Shown here: positions 25,416 to 35,163 of the stretch, one piece after another | Numbering within the stretch: the stretch's first letter is position 1 | How the letters are laid out: the number at the start of each line of letters is the position of its first letter | Origin: Nitrospinota bacterium | Lineage (GTDB): Bacteria > Nitrospinota_A > UBA7883 > JACRLM01 | Reading direction: 5' to 3' | Assembly (NCBI GenBank): GCA_016208975.1 | Contig: JACQXA010000004.1 | Coordinates: forward strand, 1,613,015-1,677,014 | DNA: 64,000 bases | Notes under the pieces: generated by a model | What the model was told of the DNA's origin: nothing | Seen by the model: the letters and a program-made list of their open reading frames with translations, nothing else | The model's database searches: none | Program-made: the position numbers and the translations under genes

Positions 25416-26168
25416 TTACGGGCGCCTTATGTAGGTTCGGTCTATCAGGGAAAGCATGTCCAGCCCGAAGTTGTCCATATCGGTGGCTTTTATCTTTACC
25501 CGGTACACGAAATAGTTATAGGCCATAACCGCCGGTATGGCGGTGAACAGCCCGGCGGCGGTGGCGATAAGAGCCTCGGCTATGCCGGGCGCCACCACGG
25601 CGATGCTGGCCGCCCCTTTTGCGCCAATGCCGGAGAAGGAGTTCATAACCCCCCACACCGTGCCGAAAAGCCCTATGAATGGGGTAACCGAACCGGTGGT
25701 TCCCAGGAAGAACAGCCACCGTTCAAGCTTGGTTATCTCCTGGGCAGTGGCCCGCTCCAGCGACCTTCCTATGGAGTCAAGCTTCTCTAACAGAAGGTGT
25801 TCCTCCGGGTCTTTCTGTTCACTCTGGGTGATGCGGAACTGGGTGGCAAGCTCTATGTAGCCCGCCAGAAAAACCCGCGCCATCGGGCAGTTGCGCAGTT
25901 TCTTGGCGAAGTTGTAAACCTGGTCGAGCTGGGGTTTCTTCTGGAAAACATCACGGAAAGCCTCCGTCTCCTCCCTCACACGCCGGAACAGACGGAACTT
26001 GTGGATTATGATTCCCCAAGAGATAAGCGAGAACGCCAGCAGGGTCAAAAGCACCCCCTTGCTCACAAGCCCGGCGTTCACCACCATGTCGGAGATGGAC
26101 AGCTCGCCGCCTGCGGCCGGAGCCTGGGCCACCCGCGCCATTAATATGTAAGGTAAATTAGTCATCAC
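25416..26168 (-). CDS. tolQ: TolQ/ExbB family proton-channel protein
   Basis: A 250-residue inner-membrane protein with three predicted membrane helices. The conserved block GTTGSVTPFIGLFGTVWGVMNSF is split over the second helix, followed by GIAEALIATAAGLFTAIPAVMAYN. It uses the proton-motive force with TolR to drive TolA. It starts the tolQRAB gene run. The 69-base gap from purH suggests it could be co-transcribed with purH or have its own promoter. Confidence 0.95.
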   Translation of the reverse strand: MMTNLPYILMARVAQAPAAGGELSISDMVVNAGLVSKGVLLTLLAFSLISWGIIIHKFRLFRRVREETEAFRDVFQKKPQLDQVYNFAKKLRNCPMARVFLAGYIELATQFRITQSEQKDPEEHLLLEKLDSIGRSLERATAQEITKLERWLFFLGTTGSVTPFIGLFGTVWGVMNSFSGIGAKGAASIAVVAPGIAEALIATAAGLFTAIPAVMAYNYFVYRVKIKATDMDNFGLDMLSLIDRTYIRRP

Positions 26169-26237
26169 AAGTAATCCAGAATAGATACAACCGCCGCCCG
26201 TGTCAACGGCCGCGGATAAGCGGACAACCTACAGCTA

Positions 26238-27788
26238 TCAATGCTTGAAATGCCGGACGCCGGTGAACACCATGGCCATGCCGTATTCGTCCGCCGCCGC
26301 TATCACCTCTTCATCCCGCACAGAGCCGCCCGGCTGGATTACCGCCGTCACCCCGGCCTTGCCCGCCGCGTCTATGCCGTCGCGGAAAGGGAAGAACGCG
26401 TCGGACGCCATCACACTGCCTTTCACGGGCCCGCGGGCTTTGGATACGGCTATCTGCGAGCTGTCCACCCGGCTCATCTGCCCCGCGCCCACGCCTATTA
26501 CGCTGTTCTCGCCGGCGTAAACGATGGCGTTGGACTTTACATGTTTGGCCACCGTCCAGGCGAACTTCAAGGCTTTCATCTCCGCCTCGGTGGGCTGGCG
26601 TTTGGAGACTACTTTCAGCGTGTCCTCGTTATACGTTATAGCGTCCGGGTCCTGCAGAAGCGCCCCGCCGCGCACGAATTTATAGTCCAGTTCCGTGGAT
26701 GGTTTCAACAGGGGAAGCTCCATGAGCCGCACGTTTTTCTTCTCTTTTAAGACGGCCATGGCGGCGGCCTCGAAACCGGGGGCGATGACCACCTCGGCAA
26801 ATAGTTTGCCTATCTCCTCGGCGGCGTCTTTGTCCACCTTCCGGTTTATGGCTATCACCCCGCCGAACGCCGAAACCGGATCCACCTCCCGGGCTGTGAC
26901 ATACGCGTCTTTAATGTTGGCCGCCCGGGCGACGCCACAGGGGTTGGTGTGTTTTATGATGGCCACCGCCGGGTCGGAAAACTCGCAAACAAGCTCGTAC
27001 GCCGCCGCCAGGTCCACTATGTTGTTGAACGACAGCTCTTTCCCATGATGCTGGATGGCCGACGGTATGCCGTCCGTTATGGTTCCAGCCGATGCGTAGA
27101 ACGCCGCGCCCTGATGAGGATTTTCGCCATAACGCATGGGGAGGCGCTTTTCGAGCAATATCATTTTCCTGTCCGGGAAACGCCCGCCCGCGCCCGCCAG
27201 GTTTTCAAGATAGCTGTTTATCCTGCCGTCGTACCATGCGGTGTGGGCGAAAGCTTTCGTCGCCAGTTTCAGCCGGGTATCCCGGGAAAGCGAGCCGCCG
27301 TTCCGTTCCATTTCCGCCAGTACCGCATCGTAATCCGCTGGATCCACCACCACGGTGACCGACTCGAAGTTTTTCGAGGCCGACCGGAGCATGGACGGCC
27401 CGCCGATATCTATATTCTCTATGGCCTCTTCCAGCGAAACGCCGGGTTTGGCCACGGTCTTCTCAAAGGGATACAGGTTGACCACCACCATGTCTATGGG
27501 CGTTATGCCGTGCTCGGCCATCTGTTTTACATGGCTTTCCAGGTCGCGGCGGCCCAAAAGCCCGCCGTGGATCTTGGGATGCAGGGTTTTCACCCGGCCA
27601 TCGAGAATCTCCGGGGAACCCGTATGGTCGCTGACTTCTTTCACAGCCACCCCGGCCTGGGATATGGCCTTGGCTGTGCCGCCGGTGGAAAGTATCTCCA
27701 CGCCGAACGTGGCCAGCCCCTTTACGAAAGCCTCCAGCCCGGTTTTGTCCGAAACGCTTATTAACGCCCTTTTAACAACAGTATTCAT
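26238..27788 (-). CDS. purH: Bifunctional AICAR formyltransferase / IMP cyclohydrolase
   Basis: A 516-residue enzyme for the last two steps of IMP synthesis. The N-terminal MGS-like cyclohydrolase domain has [14 protein letters not shown] and STGGTAKAI. The C-terminal transformylase has the catalytic [18 protein letters not shown] and [13 protein letters not shown] motifs, ending in FTGVRHFKH. Length is standard. It is divergent from the peptidase gene at 27898 over a 109-base gap. Confidence 0.97.
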   Translation of the reverse strand: MNTVVKRALISVSDKTGLEAFVKGLATFGVEILSTGGTAKAISQAGVAVKEVSDHTGSPEILDGRVKTLHPKIHGGLLGRRDLESHVKQMAEHGITPIDMVVVNLYPFEKTVAKPGVSLEEAIENIDIGGPSMLRSASKNFESVTVVVDPADYDAVLAEMERNGGSLSRDTRLKLATKAFAHTAWYDGRINSYLENLAGAGGRFPDRKMILLEKRLPMRYGENPHQGAAFYASAGTITDGIPSAIQHHGKELSFNNIVDLAAAYELVCEFSDPAVAIIKHTNPCGVARAANIKDAYVTAREVDPVSAFGGVIAINRKVDKDAAEEIGKLFAEVVIAPGFEAAAMAVLKEKKNVRLMELPLLKPSTELDYKFVRGGALLQDPDAITYNEDTLKVVSKRQPTEAEMKALKFAWTVAKHVKSNAIVYAGENSVIGVGAGQMSRVDSSQIAVSKARGPVKGSVMASDAFFPFRDGIDAAGKAGVTAVIQPGGSVRDEEVIAAADEYGMAMVFTGVRHFKH

Positions 27789-27897
27789 CGCCCTGCCTGC
27801 TAGAATTTTAAACCTGGGTCAAAGAGAAAAATGGTATTCTTTTAAGTTTAATACGTCAAGACGCGGAACACTTAATAACAGCGCGGAGAGGTTTGAT

Positions 27898-29619
27898 TTG
27901 AGCGTAACCGCCGGAAACACAAAGCCATGGCTGGCCCCATACCCGAGAACATTCGTTGACGCCCATTTGGAGGTGAAGGGATGGGATGAGCTTGCCCCAT
28001 ATTATAGGGAGCTTTCCGAAGCTCCCATTGCCTCCGCCGGAGATCTTTCCATATGGTTGGCCCGTTGGTCTGAGCTAAAAGGCGTGGCCGACGAGTTTGT
28101 CACCCGCAGGTATGTGGACATGACTTGCCATACCGACGACCCGGCCAAAAAAGAGGCTTACCTCATGTGCGTCCGGGAGGTGGAGCCGAAACTCACCGAA
28201 TGGGAAGACAGGCTGAACCGCCGCTATCTGGATTCGTCCGCCCGGCCCGGGCTGGACAAGGCTATTTATGGCCAGATGGACCGGATGATAAAAACCTCCG
28301 TGGAGCTTTTTGACGAGCGCAACATACCACTGCAGGTGGTCCTCCAGGAGCTTTCGCAGAAGTATCAGGAAACCATGGGCGCCATGACGGTGGTTTTCGA
28401 TGGCGCCGAGCGAACCATGCCCCAGATGGGCGCTTTTCTGCGGGAGCCGGACAGGGCTTTGAGGGAGCGGGCCTTCCGCGCCACGGTGGAACGGAGGCTG
28501 AAAGAAAAAGACGCGCTGGAAGACCTGTTCGACCAGATGCTCGAAAAACGGGCGGAGTTCGCCGCCAACCTCAAACTTGCCGATTACCGGGAGTACTGTT
28601 TTAAAGGCAAGCTCCGGGATTATTCTCCAGAAGATTGCCTAAAGTTCCACGAGGCCATAGAAAAGACCGCAGTTCCCCTGATGAGGCGGATAAACGAACG
28701 CAGAAAAAGCGAAATGGGCGTTGAAACACTTTGCCCGTGGGACACCGCTTGCGACCCCAAGGGGCGCCCGCCCCTGAAACCTTTTAGCAAGGCCGAAGAG
28801 CTTTTCAACGGCGTGGCCGGTGTGTTCGGTTCTGTGAACGGCAGGCTGGGGGAGCTTTTCAGCTCCATCGGGTTCTCGATGGACCTTGAGAGCAGGAAAG
28901 GGAAAGCCCCCGGCGGGTATCAAACCACCTTGTCGGAAGCCCGCATACCTTTCATATTCACCAACGCAGTGGGTTTGCAGGACGACGTGAACACCCTGCT
29001 CCACGAAGGGGGGCACGCTTTCCACACCCTAATGAGCAGGGACAACCCCATCATCTGGAACCGTCACTCGGCCATGGAGTTCGCCGAGGTGGCCTCCATG
29101 AGCATGGAGCTTCTGGGTGGCGACCATCTGGAGCCGTTTTATGCCAGCGCCGAAAACAGGCGCCGGGCGAAAGAAGAGAGGCTGGAAGGGGTGGTGTCCA
29201 TCTTCCCCTGGGTGGCCCAGGTGGACGCTTTTCAGCACTGGATTTACACCCATCCGGGCCATGGCAGAGACGACCGGCGCAAGGCTTGGGTTGAGCTGTC
29301 GGAACGGTTCAACACCGGGGTGGACTGGTCGCAGGCGCCAGCCGAAGCGCTGGATTACTCGTGGCACCGGCAGTTGCACATATTCGAGGTGCCCTTCTAT
29401 TACATAGAATACGCCGTGGCCCAGCTGGGGGCGTTGCAGGTTTACAGGAATTACGGGGTGAACCAGGCTGACGCCGTGGAAAAATACCTGGCCGCGCTGG
29501 CCCTGGGCGGTTCGCGGCCCGCGCCGGAGCTTTTTGAGGCCGCCGGGGCGCGGTTTGATTTTGACGCGGGTTTGCTGGGCGGGCTTATGGACATTGTGGC
29601 CAAAGAATTGGGCATCTAG
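27898..29619 (+). CDS. M3 family oligoendopeptidase F-type metallopeptidase
   Basis: A 573-residue cytoplasmic zinc peptidase of family M3B. The zinc site is HEGGHAFH with the third ligand in EFAEVASMSME. The C-terminal FEVPFYYIEYAVAQLGALQ is typical of PepF. It likely trims short peptides. The start is a TTG at 27898 with GGAGAGG 6 bases upstream. The open frame runs further 5' but that part is antisense to purH and has no family similarity. Confidence 0.92.
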   Translation: MSVTAGNTKPWLAPYPRTFVDAHLEVKGWDELAPYYRELSEAPIASAGDLSIWLARWSELKGVADEFVTRRYVDMTCHTDDPAKKEAYLMCVREVEPKLTEWEDRLNRRYLDSSARPGLDKAIYGQMDRMIKTSVELFDERNIPLQVVLQELSQKYQETMGAMTVVFDGAERTMPQMGAFLREPDRALRERAFRATVERRLKEKDALEDLFDQMLEKRAEFAANLKLADYREYCFKGKLRDYSPEDCLKFHEAIEKTAVPLMRRINERRKSEMGVETLCPWDTACDPKGRPPLKPFSKAEELFNGVAGVFGSVNGRLGELFSSIGFSMDLESRKGKAPGGYQTTLSEARIPFIFTNAVGLQDDVNTLLHEGGHAFHTLMSRDNPIIWNRHSAMEFAEVASMSMELLGGDHLEPFYASAENRRRAKEERLEGVVSIFPWVAQVDAFQHWIYTHPGHGRDDRRKAWVELSERFNTGVDWSQAPAEALDYSWHRQLHIFEVPFYYIEYAVAQLGALQVYRNYGVNQADAVEKYLAALALGGSRPAPELFEAAGARFDFDAGLLGGLMDIVAKELGI

Positions 29620-29672
29620 CCATGAAAACGACCGGTAAAATCATTTAAATAATGACAAAGGGAAACAGGCTT

Positions 29673-30068
29673 ATGCGGATACTGATAGTGGATGACGAGC
29701 TGTTGGGCCGGATGGTTTTAAACAAGATACTGTCGGCCCATGGTCATTGCGATTCGGCGGTGAACGGGCGGGAGGCCGTGGAGGCGTTCCGGATGGCGTG
29801 GGAAGAGGGAGACCGGTTCAACCTTATCTGCATGGACATAATGATGCCGGAGATGGACGGGCATCAGGCGTTGAAGCTCATCCGCGGTTACGAGGAAGAG
29901 CGGGGCATATTCGGCGCCCAGCGCGTGAAGGTGCTAATGATCTCCGCCAGGGACGATTCGCGCACGGTGCTGGATTCTTTCAAGGAAGGTTGCGAGGGGT
30001 ACATAATAAAACCCATCGAGAAGGACAATATAGAAAAACAGTTGAGAGAGCTTTGCCTTATAGGCTAG
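29673..30068 (+). CDS. Stand-alone CheY-like response regulator
   Basis: A single receiver domain of 131 residues. The acidic pocket is VDDE (D8/D9 region), the phospho-acceptor Asp is in MDIMMPEMDG, and the Lys of the switch is in YIIKPIEK. There is no output domain, so it works through protein contact. The ATG at 29673 is preferred (GGGAAACAGG before it). The in-frame ATG at 29652 lacks a ribosome-binding site and would add 7 residues. No cognate kinase is nearby. Confidence 0.85.
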   Translation: MRILIVDDELLGRMVLNKILSAHGHCDSAVNGREAVEAFRMAWEEGDRFNLICMDIMMPEMDGHQALKLIRGYEEERGIFGAQRVKVLMISARDDSRTVLDSFKEGCEGYIIKPIEKDNIEKQLRELCLIG

Positions 30069-30087
30069 GCGGTGGGAGTTTATAGTA

Positions 30088-30327
30088 GTGTGTGAGATGA
30101 ACAGCAAGGAAGATATAATAGACAACATCAAGGTTGTTTGCCAATGCAAGGGCATAAAAAAAGGCAGGTTCAAACAGCTGATAAACGAAGGAGTCCTGGA
30201 AGAATCGGAGCTTAGGAAAGCCACCGGCGCGGGCTCCGGCTCCTGCCAGGGCAGGCGTTGCTCGCCCCGTATCCGGGAAATGATCGGGCAGGGCACGCTG
30301 GCCACGGGGGCGGATAGCCCAGGCTAA
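30088..30327 (+). CDS. BFD-like [2Fe-2S] binding protein
   Basis: A 79-residue protein with a CxC (VVCQCKGIKKG) and a CxxxxC (GSCQGRRCSP) pattern of the BFD-like [2Fe-2S] domain, found in bacterioferritin-associated ferredoxin and many reductase subunits. Here it stands alone. The GTG start at 30088 has GGGAG 9 bases upstream; an ATG three codons later is possible. The gene is 14 bases before the ECF sigma gene. A redox or iron-related role is likely but its partner is unknown. Confidence 0.75.
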   Translation: MCEMNSKEDIIDNIKVVCQCKGIKKGRFKQLINEGVLEESELRKATGAGSGSCQGRRCSPRIREMIGQGTLATGADSPG

Positions 30328-30341
30328 CCAAAAAAGCTTCC

Positions 30342-30854
30342 ATGGGTAAAGAACGTCTCGAAAAATACCGCAAACATATAGAACCGCTTTTTGGGCGGAT
30401 GTTCGTTTCCGCATACAGGCTTACAGGCTCCAGGGAAGACGCCGAGGATTTGACCCAGGAAACATTCATAAAAGCCTTCCGGGCCATAGACCGGTTTGAC
30501 AGCGACAGCGCCCCAGCCGCATGGCTTTACACCATCATGCGAAACACTTTCCTGAACGACCTGCGCCATAAAAAATCCCGGGAAACGTTGTTGTTCGACG
30601 AGTCGCTGGCCGAAAGGCTCCCAGACGAGCGGGCAGAGAATTCCGGCCCGGTGGTGATGGACGAAAAACTCCAGGCCACGCTGGACTCCATACCAGAGGA
30701 AATGCGGTCTGTTCTGGTGGCCAGGGAGATCGCCCAACTTTCATATGATGAAATAGCCAGTTCCTTCAATCTGCCCCTGGGCACGGTTAAAAGCAGGATA
30801 AACCGGGCGAGGGAAATGCTCCGGGAGCGGTGGCTTGGGCGGGATGAAAAATAA
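30342..30854 (+). CDS. ECF-type RNA polymerase sigma factor
   Basis: A 170-residue sigma-70 family protein with only region 2 (LTGSREDAEDLTQETFIKAF, with AAWLYTIMRN) and region 4 (LSYDEIASSFNLPLGTVKSR), the ECF layout. The next gene is a ZAS-type anti-sigma factor, 51 bases downstream. Members of this set usually control envelope or metal-stress genes. The position ahead of a Cus-type pump suggests a metal-response regulon. This is inference. Confidence 0.94.
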   Translation: MGKERLEKYRKHIEPLFGRMFVSAYRLTGSREDAEDLTQETFIKAFRAIDRFDSDSAPAAWLYTIMRNTFLNDLRHKKSRETLLFDESLAERLPDERAENSGPVVMDEKLQATLDSIPEEMRSVLVAREIAQLSYDEIASSFNLPLGTVKSRINRAREMLRERWLGRDEK

Positions 30855-30905
30855 TGGAACTTTTATGGCTCCCTTGTTGTTATTAAAATCAGGAGCGATA
30901 AAACA

Positions 30906-31706
30906 ATGAACGAGGGTTGCCAACGGGTAAAAGCTGGCCTGTGGGAGATGGGCGCCCAGGATTTCCCGGAGGAGCGGAAACGGGAAATAGAAGCGCATTT
31001 GGCCCAATGCCCTGCATGTGCGCTTGAGTCCGGCAGGTTATCAGGGGTTAAAAACCAGCTTTCCTCTCCCCCTGCGCTGGATGAGGCGGTAATCCGGAAA
31101 GCCCTGGCGAAAACGCAAGATAGCGTTTTGAGGGAACGGGCCACGTTCAATATATCCAGAAAGAAACTTGTCCGCTGGTTTACCCCACTGGCTGGCGCCA
31201 TGGCGGCTGGGGTTATTCTGGCCATTGCGTTAATGCCCCGCCCCACGGCGGCGTTGAGCATGGTGGATTTCGCCATAGAGCACGCCCAGTGCGTGATGAC
31301 AGGCCATTTCAAGGGTTACGAGTGCGCCACCATGGGCAATTTTAACGATACCGCCAGCCGGGCGTTGGGCGTTAAGGTGGCGCTGGCCGATGGGAATGGC
31401 GGGGTAAAATTCGTGCGGGGCGGCATCTGCCGGGTGAAAGGCGTGGCGGCGGCCCACGCCGTATATGAAATGGACGGCAAGATGGTTTCCTGTTTCTGCA
31501 TGAAAAATGCCGCCGCGAAAGTGGGCACGGGCGGCGCCTCCAAAATGTCCGATGGGCTATGGAGCGCCAGCCGTGACGGCGATGTGGTGATAATGAAAAC
31601 CGGAGAGGGTGAGATGCGCCAAATTTGCGTTGGGGCGGCCTCCCATGAAAAACTGACTAAGTTAATCACAGCCCAAGGGGATAACGGAGTTTACAAAGAT
31701 GAATAG
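30906..31706 (+). CDS. Anti-sigma factor with Cys-rich periplasmic domain
   Basis: A 266-residue protein. The N-terminal zinc anti-sigma (ZAS) motif is H31-x3-C35-x2-C38. One membrane helix spans about residues 92-112. The periplasmic part has six cysteines (C129, C140, C175, C196, C198, C241) together with several Met and His, including H126 and MVSCFCMK. This composition suggests a soft-metal or redox sensor rather than a simple mechanical switch. The gene overlaps the CYCxC gene by 8 bases, so it is translationally coupled to it. Confidence 0.85.
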   Translation: MNEGCQRVKAGLWEMGAQDFPEERKREIEAHLAQCPACALESGRLSGVKNQLSSPPALDEAVIRKALAKTQDSVLRERATFNISRKKLVRWFTPLAGAMAAGVILAIALMPRPTAALSMVDFAIEHAQCVMTGHFKGYECATMGNFNDTASRALGVKVALADGNGGVKFVRGGICRVKGVAAAHAVYEMDGKMVSCFCMKNAAAKVGTGGASKMSDGLWSASRDGDVVIMKTGEGEMRQICVGAASHEKLTKLITAQGDNGVYKDE

Positions 31707-32133
31707 AATTATTGTGGCGGCGGTGGTTTTCATCATCTCCGCTTCCGCGGGATATACCGCGGGATATACACTGGGCCCGTCCAAAGAAACCGAGGCGGTG
31801 AACTTCCAGAAAAACCTGCTGGCCTCCAAAACGCGCAACGAAACCCGGCCCACACAGGATCCCAGGCTGTACACCGCCGACCCTTACGTTTTTTCCGCCT
31901 ATTCGGCCGCCAGGGAGATACCGAAGGTTTTGGACAAGCTCTTCTGCTACTGCTATTGCGCCACAAACCCGAAGTTCAACCACAAGAGTCTGCTTACCTG
32001 CTATGTGGACGAGCACGCCACAAGATGCGGCGTATGCTTAAAAGAGGCGGTGGCGGCCAAACAGTTGACCGGCGAAGGGAAGAAGCCCGAAGAGATAGCC
32101 AAGATTTTCGCCGACTATTATCTGAACCGGTAG
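31699..32133 (+). CDS. PCYCGC-like cysteine-rich exported protein
   Basis: A 144-residue protein with an N-terminal signal or anchor (about 4-26). A compact Cys cluster follows: C83, C85 and C87 in LFCYCYCATN, then C101, C110 and C113, with HKSLLTCYVDEHA between. This is the PCYCGC-motif family pattern (PF13798-like), whose molecular role is not established. The CxCxC layout is suited to thiolate metal binding. It overlaps the anti-sigma gene and precedes cusC, so copper or silver capture for the pump is a plausible inference. Confidence 0.8.
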   Translation: MNRIIVAAVVFIISASAGYTAGYTLGPSKETEAVNFQKNLLASKTRNETRPTQDPRLYTADPYVFSAYSAAREIPKVLDKLFCYCYCATNPKFNHKSLLTCYVDEHATRCGVCLKEAVAAKQLTGEGKKPEEIAKIFADYYLNR

Positions 32134-32233
32134 TTTCCTGACAATCCCTCCCAAGGCGCTTTTTCAAGCTTCGGGAACTTTTCCGCAACCGTCCGGTGTT
32201 TAAGAAAAGGAGACCGGTATTAAAGGAGGGTTG

Positions 32234-33526
32234 ATGGTTTTAGCGTTGGGCAGATGGGGGTTGGCTTGCCTGTTGGCGGTAGCCTTTATTTTCGCGGCGC
32301 CAGCTGGCGCTTTGGCGGAAGACGGCTGGAAGCCGCTGGTGGCGGAGCTTTTTCAATCCTACCCGGGGCTTGAAGCCCAGAGAAACCTCGTAAAATCACT
32401 GGAGCCTCTGCCCGAGGCCAAAACCGCCTGGGACGACCCGATGATAGAGTTTGGCCTCATGAGCGCGCCGGTGGACGGGTTCCGCCTCGACAAGGAGGAC
32501 ATGACGCAAAAAACCATCGGCATAAGGCAAGACATTCCCAGTCTCTCCATAAGGAACGCGGAAAAAGCTATGGCCGAGGTGGACATTTCCATGGCCCGCT
32601 GGAAAACCCGCATGCTGGCCGCCGAGCTTGTGGCCCAGCTGAAAATGGGCGTGTACGAAATCCATTACGTGGACAAGGCGCTGGAAACCCTGGCCGGCAC
32701 CGGGGAAATACTGGAGGAGTTCATCCTCATCGCCAACGCCAAATATGCCGCTGGCAGGGGGATGCAGGCCAGCGTCATACAGGCCCAGCTGGAGAAAAGC
32801 AGGCTGTACGAGCGGGAACTGGCGTTAAAGGAGAAACGGGGTTTGCTGGCGGTGCGGATAAACCGCCTGCTGGGCAGGGCTCCTTCGCCCGAATTTTCCA
32901 TGCCGGGCGGTTTGATAGAGACCGTTCCAGAGCCAGATCCGCAGGGCGAATGGAAGCTGGCCGAATCCGGTTCGCCGGAGATAGGTTTTATGGCCGCCAT
33001 GCTGGAGCTGGCGAAAAAATCCCTGGCGAAGTCGGAAGCGGAGAAAGGGTTCAACTTCTCCATTTCCGCCGAGTACGGCCAGCGGGAAGACAACCCCATG
33101 GAACGGCCAGACCTGCTCTCCCTCAAAGGCTCCATGAGCGTTCCGCTGTGGAGCTCTCAAAAGCAGGACAGGTATATCGCCGGGGCCAGGGCGGCGGTGG
33201 AAGAGGCCGAGTCCCGAAAGCGGGAGGCCGTGGAAAGGGTTAAAGCGGCCGTGGAAAGCGCGGCGCTGAGCATGAAGAAAGAGATAAGGACCATCAACCT
33301 TTATAAAAACGGCATCCTGCCCCAGGCCGAGCAGGCGTTAAACAGCGCCAGAGCCTCCTATGAACTGGACAGGGTGGATTTTTTAACCCTTCTCACTACT
33401 GAGCAGATGTTGCTTGAATACAGGCTGATGATGGAAGAGTCTTACATGAAGCTCCGCTCGCTTTCAGCGGAACTGGAGGCGCTTACCGGCGCTGTAATCG
33501 CGCAAGGGGAACTGGATCATGAGTGA
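32234..33526 (+). CDS. cusC: Outer-membrane efflux protein (CusC/TolC family)
   Basis: A 430-residue outer-membrane channel protein with a signal peptide ending near GALAED. Two tandem outer-membrane efflux domains show the usual helical repeats (about residues 130-215 and 320-425). It provides the exit channel of the RND pump with CusB and CusA. The ATG at 32234 follows AAAGGAGGG. A TTG one codon earlier is also possible. A GGAACTT at 32174-32180 could be part of an ECF-type promoter, but the rest of the consensus is not convincing. It overlaps cusB by 8 bases. Confidence 0.88.
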   Translation: MVLALGRWGLACLLAVAFIFAAPAGALAEDGWKPLVAELFQSYPGLEAQRNLVKSLEPLPEAKTAWDDPMIEFGLMSAPVDGFRLDKEDMTQKTIGIRQDIPSLSIRNAEKAMAEVDISMARWKTRMLAAELVAQLKMGVYEIHYVDKALETLAGTGEILEEFILIANAKYAAGRGMQASVIQAQLEKSRLYERELALKEKRGLLAVRINRLLGRAPSPEFSMPGGLIETVPEPDPQGEWKLAESGSPEIGFMAAMLELAKKSLAKSEAEKGFNFSISAEYGQREDNPMERPDLLSLKGSMSVPLWSSQKQDRYIAGARAAVEEAESRKREAVERVKAAVESAALSMKKEIRTINLYKNGILPQAEQALNSARASYELDRVDFLTLLTTEQMLLEYRLMMEESYMKLRSLSAELEALTGAVIAQGELDHE

Positions 33527-35141
33527 TCAGGATAACGGCAAAAGGTATCAGAAACGGTTTATTGTTACGCTGGCGCTGGCGCTGGTAATCGGCGTGGGCT
33601 ATTTCGGCAGACACGCCATAACCGGCATATTCATAAGTGGTCACGGGAAAACCCCGGCCCAGCAGGCGGCCCAGCCCAAAGAGCGCAAGATACTTTATTG
33701 GCACGACCCCATGTTGCCGGACTTCAGGAGCGACAAGCCGGGCAAGTCCCCCATGGGGATGGACCTTGTCCCGAAATACGCCGATGAGGAGAGCTCCACT
33801 GAAGGCGCCGTGAAGGTCAGCCCCGTGTTCACCCAGACAATCGGCGTGAAAACCGCCAAGGCCATCCGCATGGACATTTCCCGGGATATTCGCGCCACCG
33901 GAGTGGTGACTTACGATGAAACGAAGCTGGCCCGCATCCAGTCCAAAGTGGCAGGCTGGGTGGAGAAACTTTACGTCAACTCCACCGGTTATCCCGTAAA
34001 GCGGGACACCATAATGCTGGAGCTATACTCGCCGGATTTGGTGACCACCCAGGAGGAGTATCTGCTGGCGCTCCAATACCGCGACGCCCTTAAAGATGAC
34101 GCGATGAAAGGCTTGAGGGACGGCGGCGAACGCCTGCTTTCATCCGCCCGCAGGAGGCTGGAGCTTTTCGATGCGCCGCAACACCAGATAGAAGAGTTGA
34201 CCCGGAACCGCAAAGTGAAAAAGACCCTTCACATCCATTCGCCGGTGGCGGGGGTGGTGATAAAAAAGGATGTGACCCAGGGGATGTATATCGAGCCGAA
34301 CATGACCCTTTACGAGATAGCCGACCTTTCCACGGTGTGGGTGAATGCGGACATATACGAATATGAGATACCCAATGTGAAGGTAGGCCAGAAGGTTGAG
34401 ATGAACCTTTCAGCGTTTCCGGGCAGGGTTTTCGAAGGGCGTATCGCCTACATCTACCCGTTCCTCAATCCCCAGTCACGATCCGTGCAGGCCCGGATGG
34501 TGTTCTCCAACCCCGGGCAGGAGCTGAAGCCCGAGATGTACGGCGTTGTGAGCGTGATGGCCGGCGGTTCCAAAAACGTGGTGGCGGCGCCTTCGGAGGC
34601 GGTGTTGAGAACCGGCAAACGGGCGCTGGTTTTCGTGGCGTTGGGCGGCGGTAAGTTCGCGCCCAGGGAGGTGGCCACGGGGATAGAAAGCGGCGGGTTC
34701 ACGGAGATAATTTCCGGCGTGGCCGAGGGTGAGGACGTGGTGGTCTCCAGCCAGTTCCTGCTGGACTCCGAATCAAAGGTAAGCGAAGGCGCGGCCATGG
34801 TGGGTGGCCACAATCACGGTCCAGTTCCCGCGCCGGCCGGGCAGAAAGACTCCTCCATGGACCATACCTCTCATGGCATGAAGGAGCCCAGCGCGGCCGG
34901 CGCGGAACATAAAGCCCAAAAACCCCCGGCTAAAGAGCCTTCCGGAGCCGCCGTGGACCATTCCGCCCATCAGGGCATGGAGAGCCACGGAGAAATGGAA
35001 GCGCCGGAACACGCAGGGCACGAGGGGATGGACCACTCCCCACCAGCCCCGGAAGATGACACGAAGAAAGAAACTCAACCTCAAATGGAGGGCGGAATGG
35101 ATCACTCATCCCATGACAACATGGGCCATTCCGGCCATTGA
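33519..35141 (+). CDS. cusB: CusB-type periplasmic adaptor with metal-binding N-terminal domain and His/Met tail
   Basis: A 540-residue membrane-fusion protein. After an N-terminal membrane helix (about 14-36) it has a heavy-metal-binding domain (ILYWHDPMLPDF, then SPMGMDLVPKY). The adaptor core with barrel-sandwich and beta-barrel domains follows. The last roughly 95 residues form a low-complexity tail with repeated MDH(T/S)SHGM-like units, rich in His, Met and Asp. Such tails occur in copper proteins such as PcoB/CopB and are absent from E. coli CusB. It delivers Cu(I)/Ag(I) from the periplasm to CusA. Confidence 0.9.
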   Translation: MSDQDNGKRYQKRFIVTLALALVIGVGYFGRHAITGIFISGHGKTPAQQAAQPKERKILYWHDPMLPDFRSDKPGKSPMGMDLVPKYADEESSTEGAVKVSPVFTQTIGVKTAKAIRMDISRDIRATGVVTYDETKLARIQSKVAGWVEKLYVNSTGYPVKRDTIMLELYSPDLVTTQEEYLLALQYRDALKDDAMKGLRDGGERLLSSARRRLELFDAPQHQIEELTRNRKVKKTLHIHSPVAGVVIKKDVTQGMYIEPNMTLYEIADLSTVWVNADIYEYEIPNVKVGQKVEMNLSAFPGRVFEGRIAYIYPFLNPQSRSVQARMVFSNPGQELKPEMYGVVSVMAGGSKNVVAAPSEAVLRTGKRALVFVALGGGKFAPREVATGIESGGFTEIISGVAEGEDVVVSSQFLLDSESKVSEGAAMVGGHNHGPVPAPAGQKDSSMDHTSHGMKEPSAAGAEHKAQKPPAKEPSGAAVDHSAHQGMESHGEMEAPEHAGHEGMDHSPPAPEDDTKKETQPQMEGGMDHSSHDNMGHSGH

Positions 35142-35163
35142 CATTAATTAAGGCGCCAAACCT

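Noticed and set aside
27355-27897. Upstream extension of the M3 peptidase frame
   Set aside because: This part is antisense to purH and unlike the peptidase family; the TTG at 27898 has a good ribosome-binding site.
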